Of a stretch of DNA of 23,503 nucleotides, positions 12,689 to 21,084 are shown one piece after another. The notes below the pieces were generated by a model, which saw only the letters and a program-made list of their open reading frames with translations, had not been told where the DNA came from and made no database searches. The stretch comes from JAFGED01 sp964551295. Its GTDB lineage: Bacteria > Chloroflexota > Anaerolineae > B4-G1. Made by a program: the position numbers and the translations under genes. The stretch lies in NCBI GenBank assembly GCA_964551295.1, contig CAZKDJ010000048.1, positions 1 to 23,503 on the forward strand. The letters are read 5' to 3'. Each line of letters opens with the position of its first letter. The first letter of the stretch is position 1.

Positions 12689-12735
12689 AGCTCAGAGTTT
12701 CCATCCTGGAATAACAAGCAAAAAGGAGATAACAC

Positions 12736-13389
12736 ATGAAAAAGCGATTTCTGTCATCAATGTTAGCTATGTCTCTGATCTTGTCCATCATCATCGCCGG
12801 TTCAGCAATAGCCCTAGCCCGAAACCAGGAACAACCGGTTTCCCCACTAGCGCAGCAAGTCTTGCAGCGAGATGATTTGCCCAATAGCCAAGGGTACTAC
12901 GCCGAAGAGGTAACAGAAGACCGTTTTCCAGGTCCCTCAAGCCCAGTTAACACACCTTTGCAGGCCGAGGGATTTCTAGAAGGGTATGAAGCGAGTGCCT
13001 GGCATCCCTACACGTTGCAAGAAGAAGTCAACGAGGAACTTGTAAAGGATGGGCAGAGCGGAGCTTTTGTCCTAAATGTAGCCTATAAATACCAGAACAA
13101 GTCGCAGGCAGAAGCAGCATTTGAGCAACAGATCGCATTCTTTGACCAGAAACTGCCAACGGACTTCAAAGTAGAATCGGTGGATTACGATAGGTCCCTG
13201 GCCACCGCTAACGGTATGTATGGACATGCAACACGGCTTACCTACCCATCCGAAGGCATAACTTGGGCAACCTACTGGTTTCTCGGCATCAAGGACAATA
13301 CATTGATGCTTCTGATGGTAGACGGGTTGCCCGACCCAGCGACCCAAGAGGTCTTTGATTCCTTGGTGACAATCGTTGTGCAGCGTTGA
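12736..13389 (+). CDS. Secreted hypothetical protein
   Basis: A 217-residue protein with a classical signal peptide (MKKRF, then hydrophobic LAMSLILSIIIAGSAIALA, cleavage likely before RNQEQ). The start has AAAAGGAG upstream. The mature domain has an alternating pattern (LVKDGQSGAFVLNVAYKYQNKSQAEAAFEQQIAFFDQKLP, then THATRLTYPSEGITWATYWFLGIKDNTLMLLMVDG-like strands). This resembles the alpha/beta domains of small secreted sensor or lipoprotein-type proteins, but I cannot name a family. It is the second of three consecutive exported proteins, and the next gene begins 47 bases downstream. Confidence 0.78.
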   Translation: MKKRFLSSMLAMSLILSIIIAGSAIALARNQEQPVSPLAQQVLQRDDLPNSQGYYAEEVTEDRFPGPSSPVNTPLQAEGFLEGYEASAWHPYTLQEEVNEELVKDGQSGAFVLNVAYKYQNKSQAEAAFEQQIAFFDQKLPTDFKVESVDYDRSLATANGMYGHATRLTYPSEGITWATYWFLGIKDNTLMLLMVDGLPDPATQEVFDSLVTIVVQR

Positions 13390-13436
13390 GGTTCTTCCAC
13401 GCCCTGAGAACAACTGAGAAAAGGTCCGCGCTGACA

Positions 13437-14462
13437 ATGTCTGTACAGTCTCCGGCGCGGACCTTGCTATTCCTACTCTTGAGCATCGTGATGAGCACGT
13501 CCTGCTGCGCTCCAGGTCAACCCCTGCCCCCTACGTCAACACCGCTTCCCACCATGGAAGACGCGCTCAGTTGGGAAGACTCACGCTCTCTTATCCCCCC
13601 CGAAGCAAGAATCGTGGTCGGCTTTGATAACGACACGCCCGGCCTTACCGACGAAGGATACCAGATCGCGCCGGGGAAAACACTCACAGTCACCTTTCAC
13701 GTCCTGAGTCGGGAACGCGAAGAGAGGCTGCTATGGACGATGATCGTAGACGGAACGCAGGTCCCGTTTACGGCAGACGGCCAAGGGACCACGCTCTTCC
13801 CCACGCACCTCGGACCGGGAGAGGAAGCATCTTTTGTACTAGAGACCCCCTCCATACCCGAAGGGTTCCACAACCTGGCACTGATCGCTTTCGTGGACTA
13901 TGACGATCACAGCGTGGATTCTGAAAGCCGCTATCTATCGCTGATTCCAACGTCTCGCTCTATCGTATGGAGTGGAGATGTGATTCCCGTCCCTACGGTC
14001 TCTCCCAACCCATCGTTTGGAAGCGAATCATCTGCAACCGTTTCCGATATCTGGATCAGCCGAGACCGCTCCGAATCCAGGCACGACGTGCTATCAGAAC
14101 TACACTGGACGATCAAGCCCGGGGAGAAGCTGGATTACTTTGTCCACGTCAGCGGATCGGAGCAAGAGGCATCTACGGGCGTACAGATCGTCGCCTTTCT
14201 GAACTATTTCCAGACACCCTGCCAACCGGGCCAGGCCAAACCGTCGCTGACGACCCTCGTCCAGTCCGGCGAGCACGCTACTGCCAGGTGCAGCCTGACC
14301 GCTCCTGAAGAGGAAGGGTTCTACGAGCTACAACTCGTGCGCATCAACAGCATCGACCGCCCAATTTCAACCATCGTTCAGCCGGACGAGGCAGGCAGAT
14401 ATCCTTCGTACTTTATCCTTTCCTCACAGCGGGTTTTGCTAGAGGTGCGCTCTGAAGAGTAA
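13437..14462 (+). CDS. Probable lipoprotein with two beta-sandwich-like domains
   Basis: A 341-residue exported protein. The start MSVQSPARTLLFLLLSIVMSTSCCAPG gives a hydrophobic signal ending at Cys-Cys, consistent with a lipoprotein, though the lipobox is not canonical. A Pro/Thr linker follows (PLPPTSTPLP). The rest looks like two similar beta-rich domains, each containing the pattern of a heading with 'PGKTLTV..HVLS' or 'PGEKLDYFVHVSG' and an 'EGFHNLALIAFVDYDD' or 'EGFYELQLVRINS' strand pair, suggesting internal duplication. No catalytic motif is seen. The gene ends 22 bases from the convergent histidine kinase gene. A TTG codon at 13386 overlapping the previous stop is an alternative start but would bury the signal peptide. 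Confidence 0.78.
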   Translation: MSVQSPARTLLFLLLSIVMSTSCCAPGQPLPPTSTPLPTMEDALSWEDSRSLIPPEARIVVGFDNDTPGLTDEGYQIAPGKTLTVTFHVLSREREERLLWTMIVDGTQVPFTADGQGTTLFPTHLGPGEEASFVLETPSIPEGFHNLALIAFVDYDDHSVDSESRYLSLIPTSRSIVWSGDVIPVPTVSPNPSFGSESSATVSDIWISRDRSESRHDVLSELHWTIKPGEKLDYFVHVSGSEQEASTGVQIVAFLNYFQTPCQPGQAKPSLTTLVQSGEHATARCSLTAPEEEGFYELQLVRINSIDRPISTIVQPDEAGRYPSYFILSSQRVLLEVRSEE

Positions 14463-14484
14463 AAGTCCACTTACGCACTACGCT

Positions 14485-16080
14485 TTACACATCGCTCTTT
14501 GGCAGCCTGACCACGAACCGACTTCCCTCCCCAACAATGCTCTCTACCCCAACACCGCCCCCCATTGCCTCGGTCAATTCCTTGACCAGCGCCAGTCCCA
14601 GGCCCGCACCGCGCACGTCGTCGGTGCGCGCGTTTTCCCCGCGGTAGAATCGCTCCCAGGTGCGGGGTAGCTCCTCGGCAGGGATGCCCTCGCCGGTGTC
14701 GCGCACCTCGACCTTCACAACGTCCTCCTCTGCAGCAGCCACCACGGCGACGATGCCTCCGGGCGGAGTATGGCGCACGCCGTTGCGCAGCAGATTGGCC
14801 AGGATCTGCTCCAGGCGCGCCTCGTCCACGCAGGCCGGTGGCAGCTCATCAGGAAGCTCGGTGACGACCTCCACGCGGCCACCGTTCCAGGCCAGCGGCG
14901 CCATCGCGTCGACGATGCGCCGCACAATCGGCGCCACGTCGGTGGGCCGGCACGTCATGGTCAGCTGCTCCACCTCCAGCCGCGAAAGGGTGAACAGGTC
15001 GTCGATCAGCCGCTGTAGCCTCAGTACCTCCCCCTCCATCACCTCCAGATCCCGCCGCAGAGAGGCGGGCCGCACGCCTTTCTGTTTGAGAGCCGATTCC
15101 AGCATCGCGCGCACGGTGGCCACGGGCGTGTGCAGCTCGTGGGAGACACCGACCACCAGCTCGCGCCGGGATTGCAGCAGGCCGGACACCGTATCGCGCT
15201 GGGCCTCCAGGTCCTGCAGCGTGCGCTCCAGTTCGTCGGCCATGGCATTGAAATCAGACTGCAAGCGAGCCACCTCGTCCTCCCCCTCCACTGTGACCCG
15301 CGCGCCGTGGTCCCCCTGCCGCATCGCCCGCGCCGCCGTCGCCAGCCGCTGCAAGCGCTGCGTCGTGCGGCGAGAGACGAGGTACGAAAAGAGGGCGGAT
15401 GGCGGCAGCACCACGGCCAGCGCCATGACGGTAAAGATCACCAAAAGGCCGGCGCCCGGCAGAATCATGTTCGTCACACGATGGACGATCTGTCCCACCG
15501 GGTTATCCACTTTGGCGCGTATGTCAACATCGCTCTCGCTCAGCATCCCCACGGCGACAAAGGCGGCGAACAACGCGACTACGATCACCACCAACACCAA
15601 GTGGGCGTGCGTCAACGCCCACAGCAGCCGCCTGCGCCGCAAGTGACCCCAACCGTGCCACAGCCACACGCCGATGCGAAAGATCAGAAAGGCAGGCCCG
15701 CTGGCCCCCATCGTCAGCACGGCCGCCAGAGCGATATCGGAGACTCTGCCATCGACGAGCGTCACGTCCCACCGGGAGACGAGCGCCAGTATCAATATGA
15801 TGATGCACGCGATCAAGACCAACCCCGTGCCCAGGACGGCGGCAGCGATCAGCTCGCGCAGGAGGTGCCGCCACACACCCCCCCGAGGCACCAGCAGGCG
15901 CAGCGCGCACAGCAGCGCGCAGATGGGGCTGAGGGAAAAAAGCCCCTGCTGGACGACCTGCGAGGGGACGTGCCCCACCGATAGCAGCAGCACGGTCATC
16001 AGGATCGCGTCCACAACAAACGTCTCGACGAGTGCCTGCAGCACCCCGACCTGCCAGAAAGGCGAAAGCTTTTTGATCAT
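14485..16080 (-). CDS. Membrane sensor histidine kinase
   Basis: A 531-residue two-component kinase. About six hydrophobic segments fill residues ~15-250, so sensing is probably within the membrane. These are followed by a HAMP linker (LVSRRTTQRLQRL...GDHGARVTVEGEDEVARLQSDFNAMADELE), the HisKA phospho-His in VGVSHELHTPVATVRAML, and an HATPase domain with N-box LEQILANLLRNGVRHT, G1 DTGEGIP and G2 GAGLGLALV. Start 16080 is chosen because its ATG overlaps the response regulator's stop codon (ATGA), indicating translational coupling; an ATG at 16113 would overlap more. The partner is the OmpR-type regulator immediately upstream. That regulator carries an in-frame stop, so signalling through this kinase may be broken. 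Confidence 0.93.
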   Translation of the reverse strand: MIKKLSPFWQVGVLQALVETFVVDAILMTVLLLSVGHVPSQVVQQGLFSLSPICALLCALRLLVPRGGVWRHLLRELIAAAVLGTGLVLIACIIILILALVSRWDVTLVDGRVSDIALAAVLTMGASGPAFLIFRIGVWLWHGWGHLRRRRLLWALTHAHLVLVVIVVALFAAFVAVGMLSESDVDIRAKVDNPVGQIVHRVTNMILPGAGLLVIFTVMALAVVLPPSALFSYLVSRRTTQRLQRLATAARAMRQGDHGARVTVEGEDEVARLQSDFNAMADELERTLQDLEAQRDTVSGLLQSRRELVVGVSHELHTPVATVRAMLESALKQKGVRPASLRRDLEVMEGEVLRLQRLIDDLFTLSRLEVEQLTMTCRPTDVAPIVRRIVDAMAPLAWNGGRVEVVTELPDELPPACVDEARLEQILANLLRNGVRHTPPGGIVAVVAAAEEDVVKVEVRDTGEGIPAEELPRTWERFYRGENARTDDVRGAGLGLALVKELTEAMGGGVGVESIVGEGSRFVVRLPKSDV

Positions 16081-16751
16081 GCGTCGTGCCTCAGTCGGTA
16101 GCCCACGCCCCACACCGTCTCGATAGCCTCCCCCCAGTCGCCCAGCTTTTTGCGCAGCCGAAGTACCGCGTTATCCACCGAGCGATCCCCGGCCACGAAC
16201 GTCTCGCCCCACACCATGTCGAGCAGGTACGCGCGGCTGAAGGCCCGGCCCGGGTTGCGCAGCAGCAGGTGCAACAACCCGAACTCGGCCCGCGTCAGAT
16301 CCAGCAGTCTGCCGTCGAGGGTCGCCCGGTAGGCCTAGGGGTCGAGCACGAGCGGGCCGTAGGTGATCGACGCATCCGCCTCGACGCGATCCGCCTCCAG
16401 GACCTGGCGCACGCGCGCGATCAGCTCGCGCATACCAAAGGGCTTGATCAGATAGTCGTCCGCGCCCACCTCCAGCCCGATGACACGGTCGACCTCCTCG
16501 TTGCGCGCGGTGAGCATCAGCACGGGCACCGCGCCCGAAGCCGACTGGCGAATCTGGCGCAGCACCTCCAGGCCATCCAGCTTGGGCAGCATCCAGTCGA
16601 GGATGACGAGGTCTGGCGACTGCTCGGCGTACAGCTCCAACGCGGCCAGCCCGTCAGCAGCGTGCACCGCCTCGTACCCCGCCGCATCTAGCTCGCGCAC
16701 GATCACCTGTGCCAGGTCGGTGGCGTCTTCGACCAGGAGAATCTTTGCCAT
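16077..16751 (-). pseudogene. OmpR-family response regulator interrupted by one in-frame TAG
   Basis: Reading through one stop, this is a complete 224-codon OmpR/PhoB-type regulator. The receiver domain (1-120) has Glu8/Asp9, phosphoacceptor Asp52 in VILDWMLP, Thr81 and Lys103 in IKPFG. The winged-helix DNA-binding domain (~140-220) has LDLTRAEFGLLHLLLRNPGRAFSRAYLLDMVWG, SVDNAVLRLRKKLG and IETVWGVGYRL. Codon 139, in the linker at 16335-16337, is TAG, and the frame is identical on both sides, so it is a point change (for example from GAG, CAG or AAG) rather than an indel. TAG is also the stop of several intact genes here, so code reassignment is unlikely. Possibilities are a real nonsense mutation giving a receiver-only protein, or a sequence error. 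Confidence 0.85.
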
Positions 16752-16758
16752 AACTCAA

Positions 16759-16838
16759 GTACCCGTTTCGGCAGAATGTGCAACCACATCACCAAGTATA
16801 ACGCGAAACTGTCGCGCCATCTTGATAGATCTGTCGCA
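16759..16838. repeat. 80-bp duplicated regulatory-like element, copy 1 (upstream of OmpR regulator)
   Basis: This segment aligns without gaps to 17897-17976 at 69 of 80 positions. It lies just upstream of the regulator gene. Both copies keep CTGTCGC-like boxes spaced 22 bases apart (here 16809-16815 and 16831-16837), an inverted repeat CGCGA-N5-TCGCG (16802-16816) and the adjacent AAGTATAAC, which on the minus strand reads as a -10-like box. OmpR-family regulators often bind direct repeats spaced by whole helical turns, so autoregulation is a reasonable inference. Confidence 0.8.
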
Positions 16839-16864
16839 TTACGGCTTTTGAACGCTTACCAAGT

Positions 16865-16898
16865 GTAGGATGAACGTCAGGCTAGCGTCCAGCTTGCC
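16865..16898. repeat. Dispersed 34-bp repeat, copy B
   Basis: Matches 11391-11424 at 26 of 34 positions. It lies in the 289-base spacer between the divergent OmpR regulator and the lipoprotein gene at 17041. A TATACT follows at 16913. Confidence 0.55.
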
Positions 16899-17040
16899 GT
16901 ACGATTCTTGAGTATACTTCGAAGGTCGATACCAAGCCTCAAAGGCGTTGTCAATTACTTTGGTAAGCGAAAAGGCCGAATCCAGGACTGGCGAAAAACC
17001 TGGTTTCTCGGCTTTTATCTAAACTCTGACAGGAGAAACC

Positions 17041-17814
17041 ATGAGAAAAGGAAAATCCACTCACATCGTACTTGCCGCTGTAGCCATCGTTGGCCTATGG
17101 GCATTCGCCGCTTGCAGCGAGGCAGAAAACCCAACGCCAAGCCGGCAGCCCGAAATCACTACTGAGACAAAATCACCCCTTCCCACACCAGCCCCCACCC
17201 AGGCGCCCACACCGTCGCCCGCGCCCAGCCCCATTTTAACTCCCACATCCCACCCTCCCACATCGCCACTGCAGCCGACCAGTGAGACGCGCGTCATCCG
17301 GTACGTTCCCCCAGTTCCTACGGAGGAACGCGAGGGTCACTGTTTTGGACGCTCGGTGGCCACGCCGTATGGCTGGCGATGCATCAGCATCACTACAGAT
17401 CAGGCGCCCCACACAATCTTTGATCCCTGTCTCGTAGCAGATGATGGAGAGACCCTCGTGTGCGGAACCAGTCCGGCGAGAGACGAGCCCGGTGTAAGGT
17501 TCAAGCTGACCGAACCTCTTCCCGCTGATGACTGGACGCCCGAGGGCACGCCGTGGCCCCACGGCTTGGTGATCGAACTCCAAGACGGCACGCTATGTAC
17601 CATGAAGGCAGGCGGCACGTCGCTCGTCTTTGACGGCAAACGCGTAAACTACTGGTGCGGCAAAGTGGATAGGGAAAGCAGCAACGTCGGTGTACTGGGG
17701 GAGCCCCAGGTTGGGGCCGTTTGGACGGCAGAGAGGATCGTCGTCGAGTTCGACGACGGGGAATGGGTCGCCGTAGAATCGAACGTGGTGCCAATCCGCA
17801 CGGTATGGCAGTAA
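17041..17814 (+). CDS. Thr/Pro-linker lipoprotein of unknown function
   Basis: A 257-residue lipoprotein. The signal peptide MRKGKSTHIVLAAVAIVGLWAFAAC ends in a good lipobox (FAAC), followed by a ~60-residue Pro/Thr/Ser-rich spacer that would hold the domain away from the membrane. The C-terminal ~160 residues contain several Cys (HCFG, WRCIS, DPCLV, LVCGT, TLCTM, YWCG), likely disulfides outside the cell. The segment PHGLVIELQDGTLCTMKAGGTSLVFDGKRVNYWCG recurs in Chloroflexota lipoproteins as far as I can recall, but no function is known. Start at 17041 follows AGGAG. It is divergent from the two-component genes and followed by two GC-rich hairpins. Confidence 0.82.
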   Translation: MRKGKSTHIVLAAVAIVGLWAFAACSEAENPTPSRQPEITTETKSPLPTPAPTQAPTPSPAPSPILTPTSHPPTSPLQPTSETRVIRYVPPVPTEEREGHCFGRSVATPYGWRCISITTDQAPHTIFDPCLVADDGETLVCGTSPARDEPGVRFKLTEPLPADDWTPEGTPWPHGLVIELQDGTLCTMKAGGTSLVFDGKRVNYWCGKVDRESSNVGVLGEPQVGAVWTAERIVVEFDDGEWVAVESNVVPIRTVWQ

Positions 17815-17816
17815 AG

Positions 17817-17872
17817 GGCCGCCCAAGCCCTGACGGCGGCCTTGGCTTTCAGCCGGGCGGTTTAGCGCCCGG
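17817..17872 (+). terminator. Two tandem GC-rich hairpins after the lipoprotein gene
   Basis: First GGCCGCC (17817-17823) with GGCGGCC (17835-17841), then CCGGGCG (17853-17859) with CGCCCGG (17866-17872). They start three bases after the stop codon. There is no T-run, so termination is inferred from position and stability only. Confidence 0.5.
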
Positions 17873-17896
17873 CAAGGTGGCATACCTGTCTCAGTA

Positions 17897-17976
17897 GTAC
17901 CCGTTTCAGCGGAATGTACAACCAGGTCATCAAGTATAACGCGAAACTATCGCGCCATCTTGACCGGTTTGTCGCA
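17897..17976. repeat. 80-bp duplicated regulatory-like element, copy 2
   Basis: 86% identical to 16759-16838, same orientation, but with no regulator gene beside it. The 22-base-spaced boxes (17947-17953, 17969-17975) and the CGCGA-N5-TCGCG repeat are kept. The surrounding gap, 17873-18352, holds this element and one hairpin; a 75-codon open frame at 17914-18141 overlaps the repeat and looks non-coding. Confidence 0.8.
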
Positions 17977-18158
17977 GTCGTCAGATCCAGGATACCCACA
18001 AAACCCATCCTGCCCGCCTTGTCCTACGACGGGAAATATGCCAAGATGGTGCAGTCGTACAACCGACAGCTTTTGGCCCCGACTAAAGGGCGCGGGTCAG
18101 TGAAGGGATTCGGGGAAACCGCACACAGACGAATTCAATAACGCCAAACGGTACGTCG

Positions 18159-18196
18159 CAGCGCACCGCCCTACATAGGGATAGGTGCGCTGTTTT
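18159..18196 (+). terminator. Terminator-like hairpin, copy 1, upstream of surface protein gene
   Basis: CAGCGCACC (18159-18167) with GGTGCGCTG (18184-18192), a nested CCCT/AGGG inside, followed by TTTTG. A homologous hairpin is at 21009-21044 before another exported-protein gene. Confidence 0.6.
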
Positions 18197-18352
18197 GCAT
18201 GTTAGCGCACCTCAGGCCAGCACAGGCAGTGATTGGCTATACGGCAAGAGCCAGAGCCGCCCGCCGCTAAACTTTCCGTTGGGCAGCTTGCCCTGCCTCT
18301 CGCACCTGCGAGTACACAAGAATACAGAAACAAAAACCAGGGAGGAGGAACC

Positions 18353-20743
18353 ATGGACAAGACTCACCCGATCAAACGAACAGCCAATACATCCCGTCTC
18401 TTGTTGATCAGTGTGCTGCTGCTTGAGCTGAGTGTGGGCACTATGCCGCGCCCGATGGCCCGGGTGGCCACGCCGGGACTGCCATTCACCGAAGCCTTTG
18501 CCGACACGAGCCTGCGCGATACCAGCCTGACGAACGCGAACTGGTCGACTGAGGAGCAGGCCCTCGTCCTGGCCTGGCGGCGGGCCCAGAACAGGTCCTT
18601 CTTCGGGGTGTGGCAGAGCGGCAGCGATATCAGCGCCGATGCTCACGATACCCGGTCGGTCGCGCTGGGCGACGTGGACGGCGACGGGGACTTGGACCTG
18701 GTGGCCGGGAACTACAATCAGGTCAACCGGCTGTACCTGAACGACGGCGCGGGCGACCCATTCGATACGCTGGGCGGCAGCAACGTTACCGGCGATGCTC
18801 ACGATACATATGCGGTCGCGCTGGGCGACGTGGACGGGGACGGCGAACTCCGGGCAGCCCAACCGGCTGTACTGGCCCCACCCCTACGACACCGGGCAGG
18901 GACGCGCGGCCTCGCTGACGGTCGACACCGAGAGTGGCAACATCGACCGGGCCAGGCTGACGCCCACGGCAAGCCTGCCCCCTAATACCTGGGTGACCTA
19001 CTGGCTGACCAACAACGGTGGCAACCAATGGTTCATCGTCGAGCCGGGTGCCATGTTCGTCTTTCCCACCGTGGGCAGCGATCTGCGCTGGCGGGCAGAG
19101 CTGCACTCTCTCTCGCCGGCGCTGACGCCGCGCATCGCTCAGATCACGATAACCATCAATGAGCCGCCAGTGGCCGACGGCGGCAGCGATCAGAGCGTGA
19201 GGCCGCTTGACCTGGTCACTCTGGACGGAAGTGGCAGCACCGACCCTGACAGCGATCTACCACTGACCTACTACTGGACGCAGACTGACGGCGGCGGTGA
19301 CCTTCGCACCCACCCTGAGTGTGACTACCTTCACCGCGCCGTCCGAGCCGGGGGCGCTTTCTTTCACCTTAGCGGTCACCGACAGCCTGGGCTTGCCCGA
19401 CCCAACCCCGGACGAGGTGCTGGTCACCATCAGCAACCAGGCGCCGGTGGCCGACGCCGGCCCGGACCAGAGTGTGGATATGGATACGACCGTCATCCTG
19501 GACGGGAGCGGCAGCAGCGATCTCGACGGCGATCTGCCACTGGCCTACCACTGGACTCAGAGCGGCGGCCCGGCGGTGACCTTTACACCCAACCTGAGCG
19601 TCACCACGTTCACAGCACCCTCTGATCCCGAGGTACTCACGTTCACCCTGGTCGTGACCGACAGCCTGGGCCTGCCCGATCCCACGCCTGACGAGGTGGT
19701 GGTCACCGTCCTGCCGGGCCAGGTACTACCGCCCGTCAACTCGCTCAACGATCCCGGCGACGGCACCTGCGACGCCAGCGAATGCACCCTCCGCGAGGCA
19801 GTCACCGTCGCCACAAACGGCGATACCATCACCTTCGAGCCTGCCCTGGCCAGGGGGACCATCATCCTTGGATCTCAAATCACCCTCGACAAAGACCTGA
19901 CCATCGACGGCTCCGGCTTGAGTCCGCATGTCCAGATAAACGGGGGCGGCAGCGTACGGGTTTTCCGGGTCACCGAAAATGTGACGGTCGCCATCGGTCA
20001 TCTCGATATCCGCAATGGCGATGCCGATATTGGCGGCGGTATCGACGTTTTCAGCAGCACGCTGATGGTTTCCAACACCACCTTCGCGGGCAACAGCGCC
20101 GACGATGGCGGCGCAATCAACAATAATAACGCCACACTACACGTTATCGACAGTTCTTTTGTTGACAACAACACTGCCCCCACAGGCGGCGGGATCTTTA
20201 ACAATACAGGCCATGTTACGGCCACCAACAGCACCTGGTATGGCAACAACGGCACATCCGTCGCCGGCGGCCTTCAACTATGGCGATCCGGGCGGTGAAG
20301 GCGTCATGTGGGTCAGGAACAGCACCATATCCGGCAACAGCTCCCCCTTTGGTGGCGGGATCGTCAATGGTGCAGACGGCACACTCCATTTGTGGAACAG
20401 CATCGTGGCCGACAGCCTCGGTGGTGTAGATTGTATCAACGATGGCACCATCGCGACCAATATCAACAACCTGATCGAGGATGGCACCTGCAGCCCGGCT
20501 GTGACCGGCGACCCGCAGCTCAGCCCGCTGGCCGATAACGGTGGTTCCACCCAGACCATGGCTCTGGAAAATGGCTCACCCGCCATTGATGCGGGCGATA
20601 ATGCCACCTGTCAGGCCACGGACCAGCGCGGCATAGCTCGCCCCATAGATGGTGACGGCGATGGGACCGCTGTTTGTGACATCGGTGCATATGAAAAAGG
20701 AGTGGCGTATGCTATCTATCTACCGCTTGTCCTGAAGGACTGA
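18353..20743 (+). pseudogene. Large surface protein (FG-GAP, PKD-like, CSLREA, beta-helix, choice-of-anchor Q) with three frame breaks
   Basis: One long protein is recovered by following three frames. Start 18353 (after GGGAGGAGG) encodes a signal segment, then two FG-GAP/VCBS calcium-binding repeats (ALGDVDGDGDLDLVAGN; ALGDVDGDGEL). After a break near 18850 the frame at 18855-19290 continues with NSGQPNRLYWPHP and a first PKD/Ig-like domain. After a break near 19290 come the rest of that domain, a second PKD-like domain, a CSLREA motif (DGTCDASECTLREAV) and parallel beta-helix repeats rich in Asn/Gly. After a break near 20265 the end has the choice-of-anchor-Q pattern (LADNGGSTQTMAL, GSPAIDAGD, DIGAYE) and finishes IYLPLVLKD. 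The first break corresponds to 20 bases missing relative to the first FG-GAP copy, the second to about two bases. Either a decayed gene or an assembly collapse in repeats. Confidence 0.8.
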
Positions 20744-20815
20744 AGAGTTGGCGGTGCGCGGCGCTCAATAGCAGGCAGGCAGCAGTCCGCCGGGGGAGGT
20801 GGGCGGTTTCGCATG

Positions 20816-20852
20816 CGCCGCCTCCAGCTCGCGCACGATCACCTGTTCCAGG
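20816..20852 (-). pseudogene. Fragment of a response-regulator gene
   Basis: These 37 bases match 16680-16716, part of the OmpR-type regulator, at 34 positions and translate on the minus strand as LEQVIVRELEAA (compare LAQVIVRELDAA). No more of the gene is present. It is a relic of a second regulator copy or of recombination in the 20744-21084 spacer. Confidence 0.7.
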
Positions 20853-20877
20853 ACGGCGCCATCAAGATGGCGCCGTC
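20852..20877. repeat. 26-bp perfect palindrome
   Basis: GACGGCGCCATC (20852-20863), AA, GATGGCGCCGTC (20866-20877). It shares ATCAAGATGGCGC with the minus strand of the duplicated element upstream of the OmpR regulator, and adjoins the regulator fragment. Candidate operator, cruciform or recombination footprint. Confidence 0.75.
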
Positions 20878-20901
20878 GCAACTTTCGTGGGCGGACGCGA
20901 G

Positions 20902-20930
20902 TTGCTCCGCATAGGAAAATGTGCTAATAT
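20902..20930 (+). promoter_or_regulatory. Candidate promoter for the FxLYD lipoprotein gene
   Basis: TTGCTC (20902-20907), 17-bp spacer, TAATAT (20925-20930). The predicted transcript has a ~145-base leader containing a possible 28-codon ORF (20974-21060, GTG start) and a hairpin. Confidence 0.5.
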
Positions 20931-21008
20931 AGTACGGCTTGCGGAAAAGGTTTAGCAAAAGGACGAGGGTATCGTGCACGGACAAAAGCAACAGCCGTAC
21001 ACATTACG

Positions 21009-21044
21009 CAGCGCACCGCTCCGCAAGGGGGAGTGCGCTGTTTT
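21009..21044 (+). terminator. Terminator-like hairpin, copy 2, in the leader of the FxLYD lipoprotein gene
   Basis: CAGCGCAC (21009-21016) with GTGCGCTG (21033-21040), then TTTT. Homologous to 18159-18196. It lies between the candidate promoter and the coding start, so it could attenuate the downstream gene. Confidence 0.6.
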
Positions 21045-21084
21045 GTATACGCCGAGTTGACGCCCGACCCGTCAATTGGACAGG

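Noticed and set aside
16335..16337. Genetic code with TAG read as an amino acid
   Set aside because: TAG is the stop codon of intact genes here (both GNAT genes, hisG, both etf genes, the HAD gene), so one TAG in a linker is better explained by mutation or error.
17914..18141. 75-residue plus-strand ORF
   Set aside because: It overlaps the duplicated 80-bp element, has no Shine-Dalgarno and no recognisable protein character.
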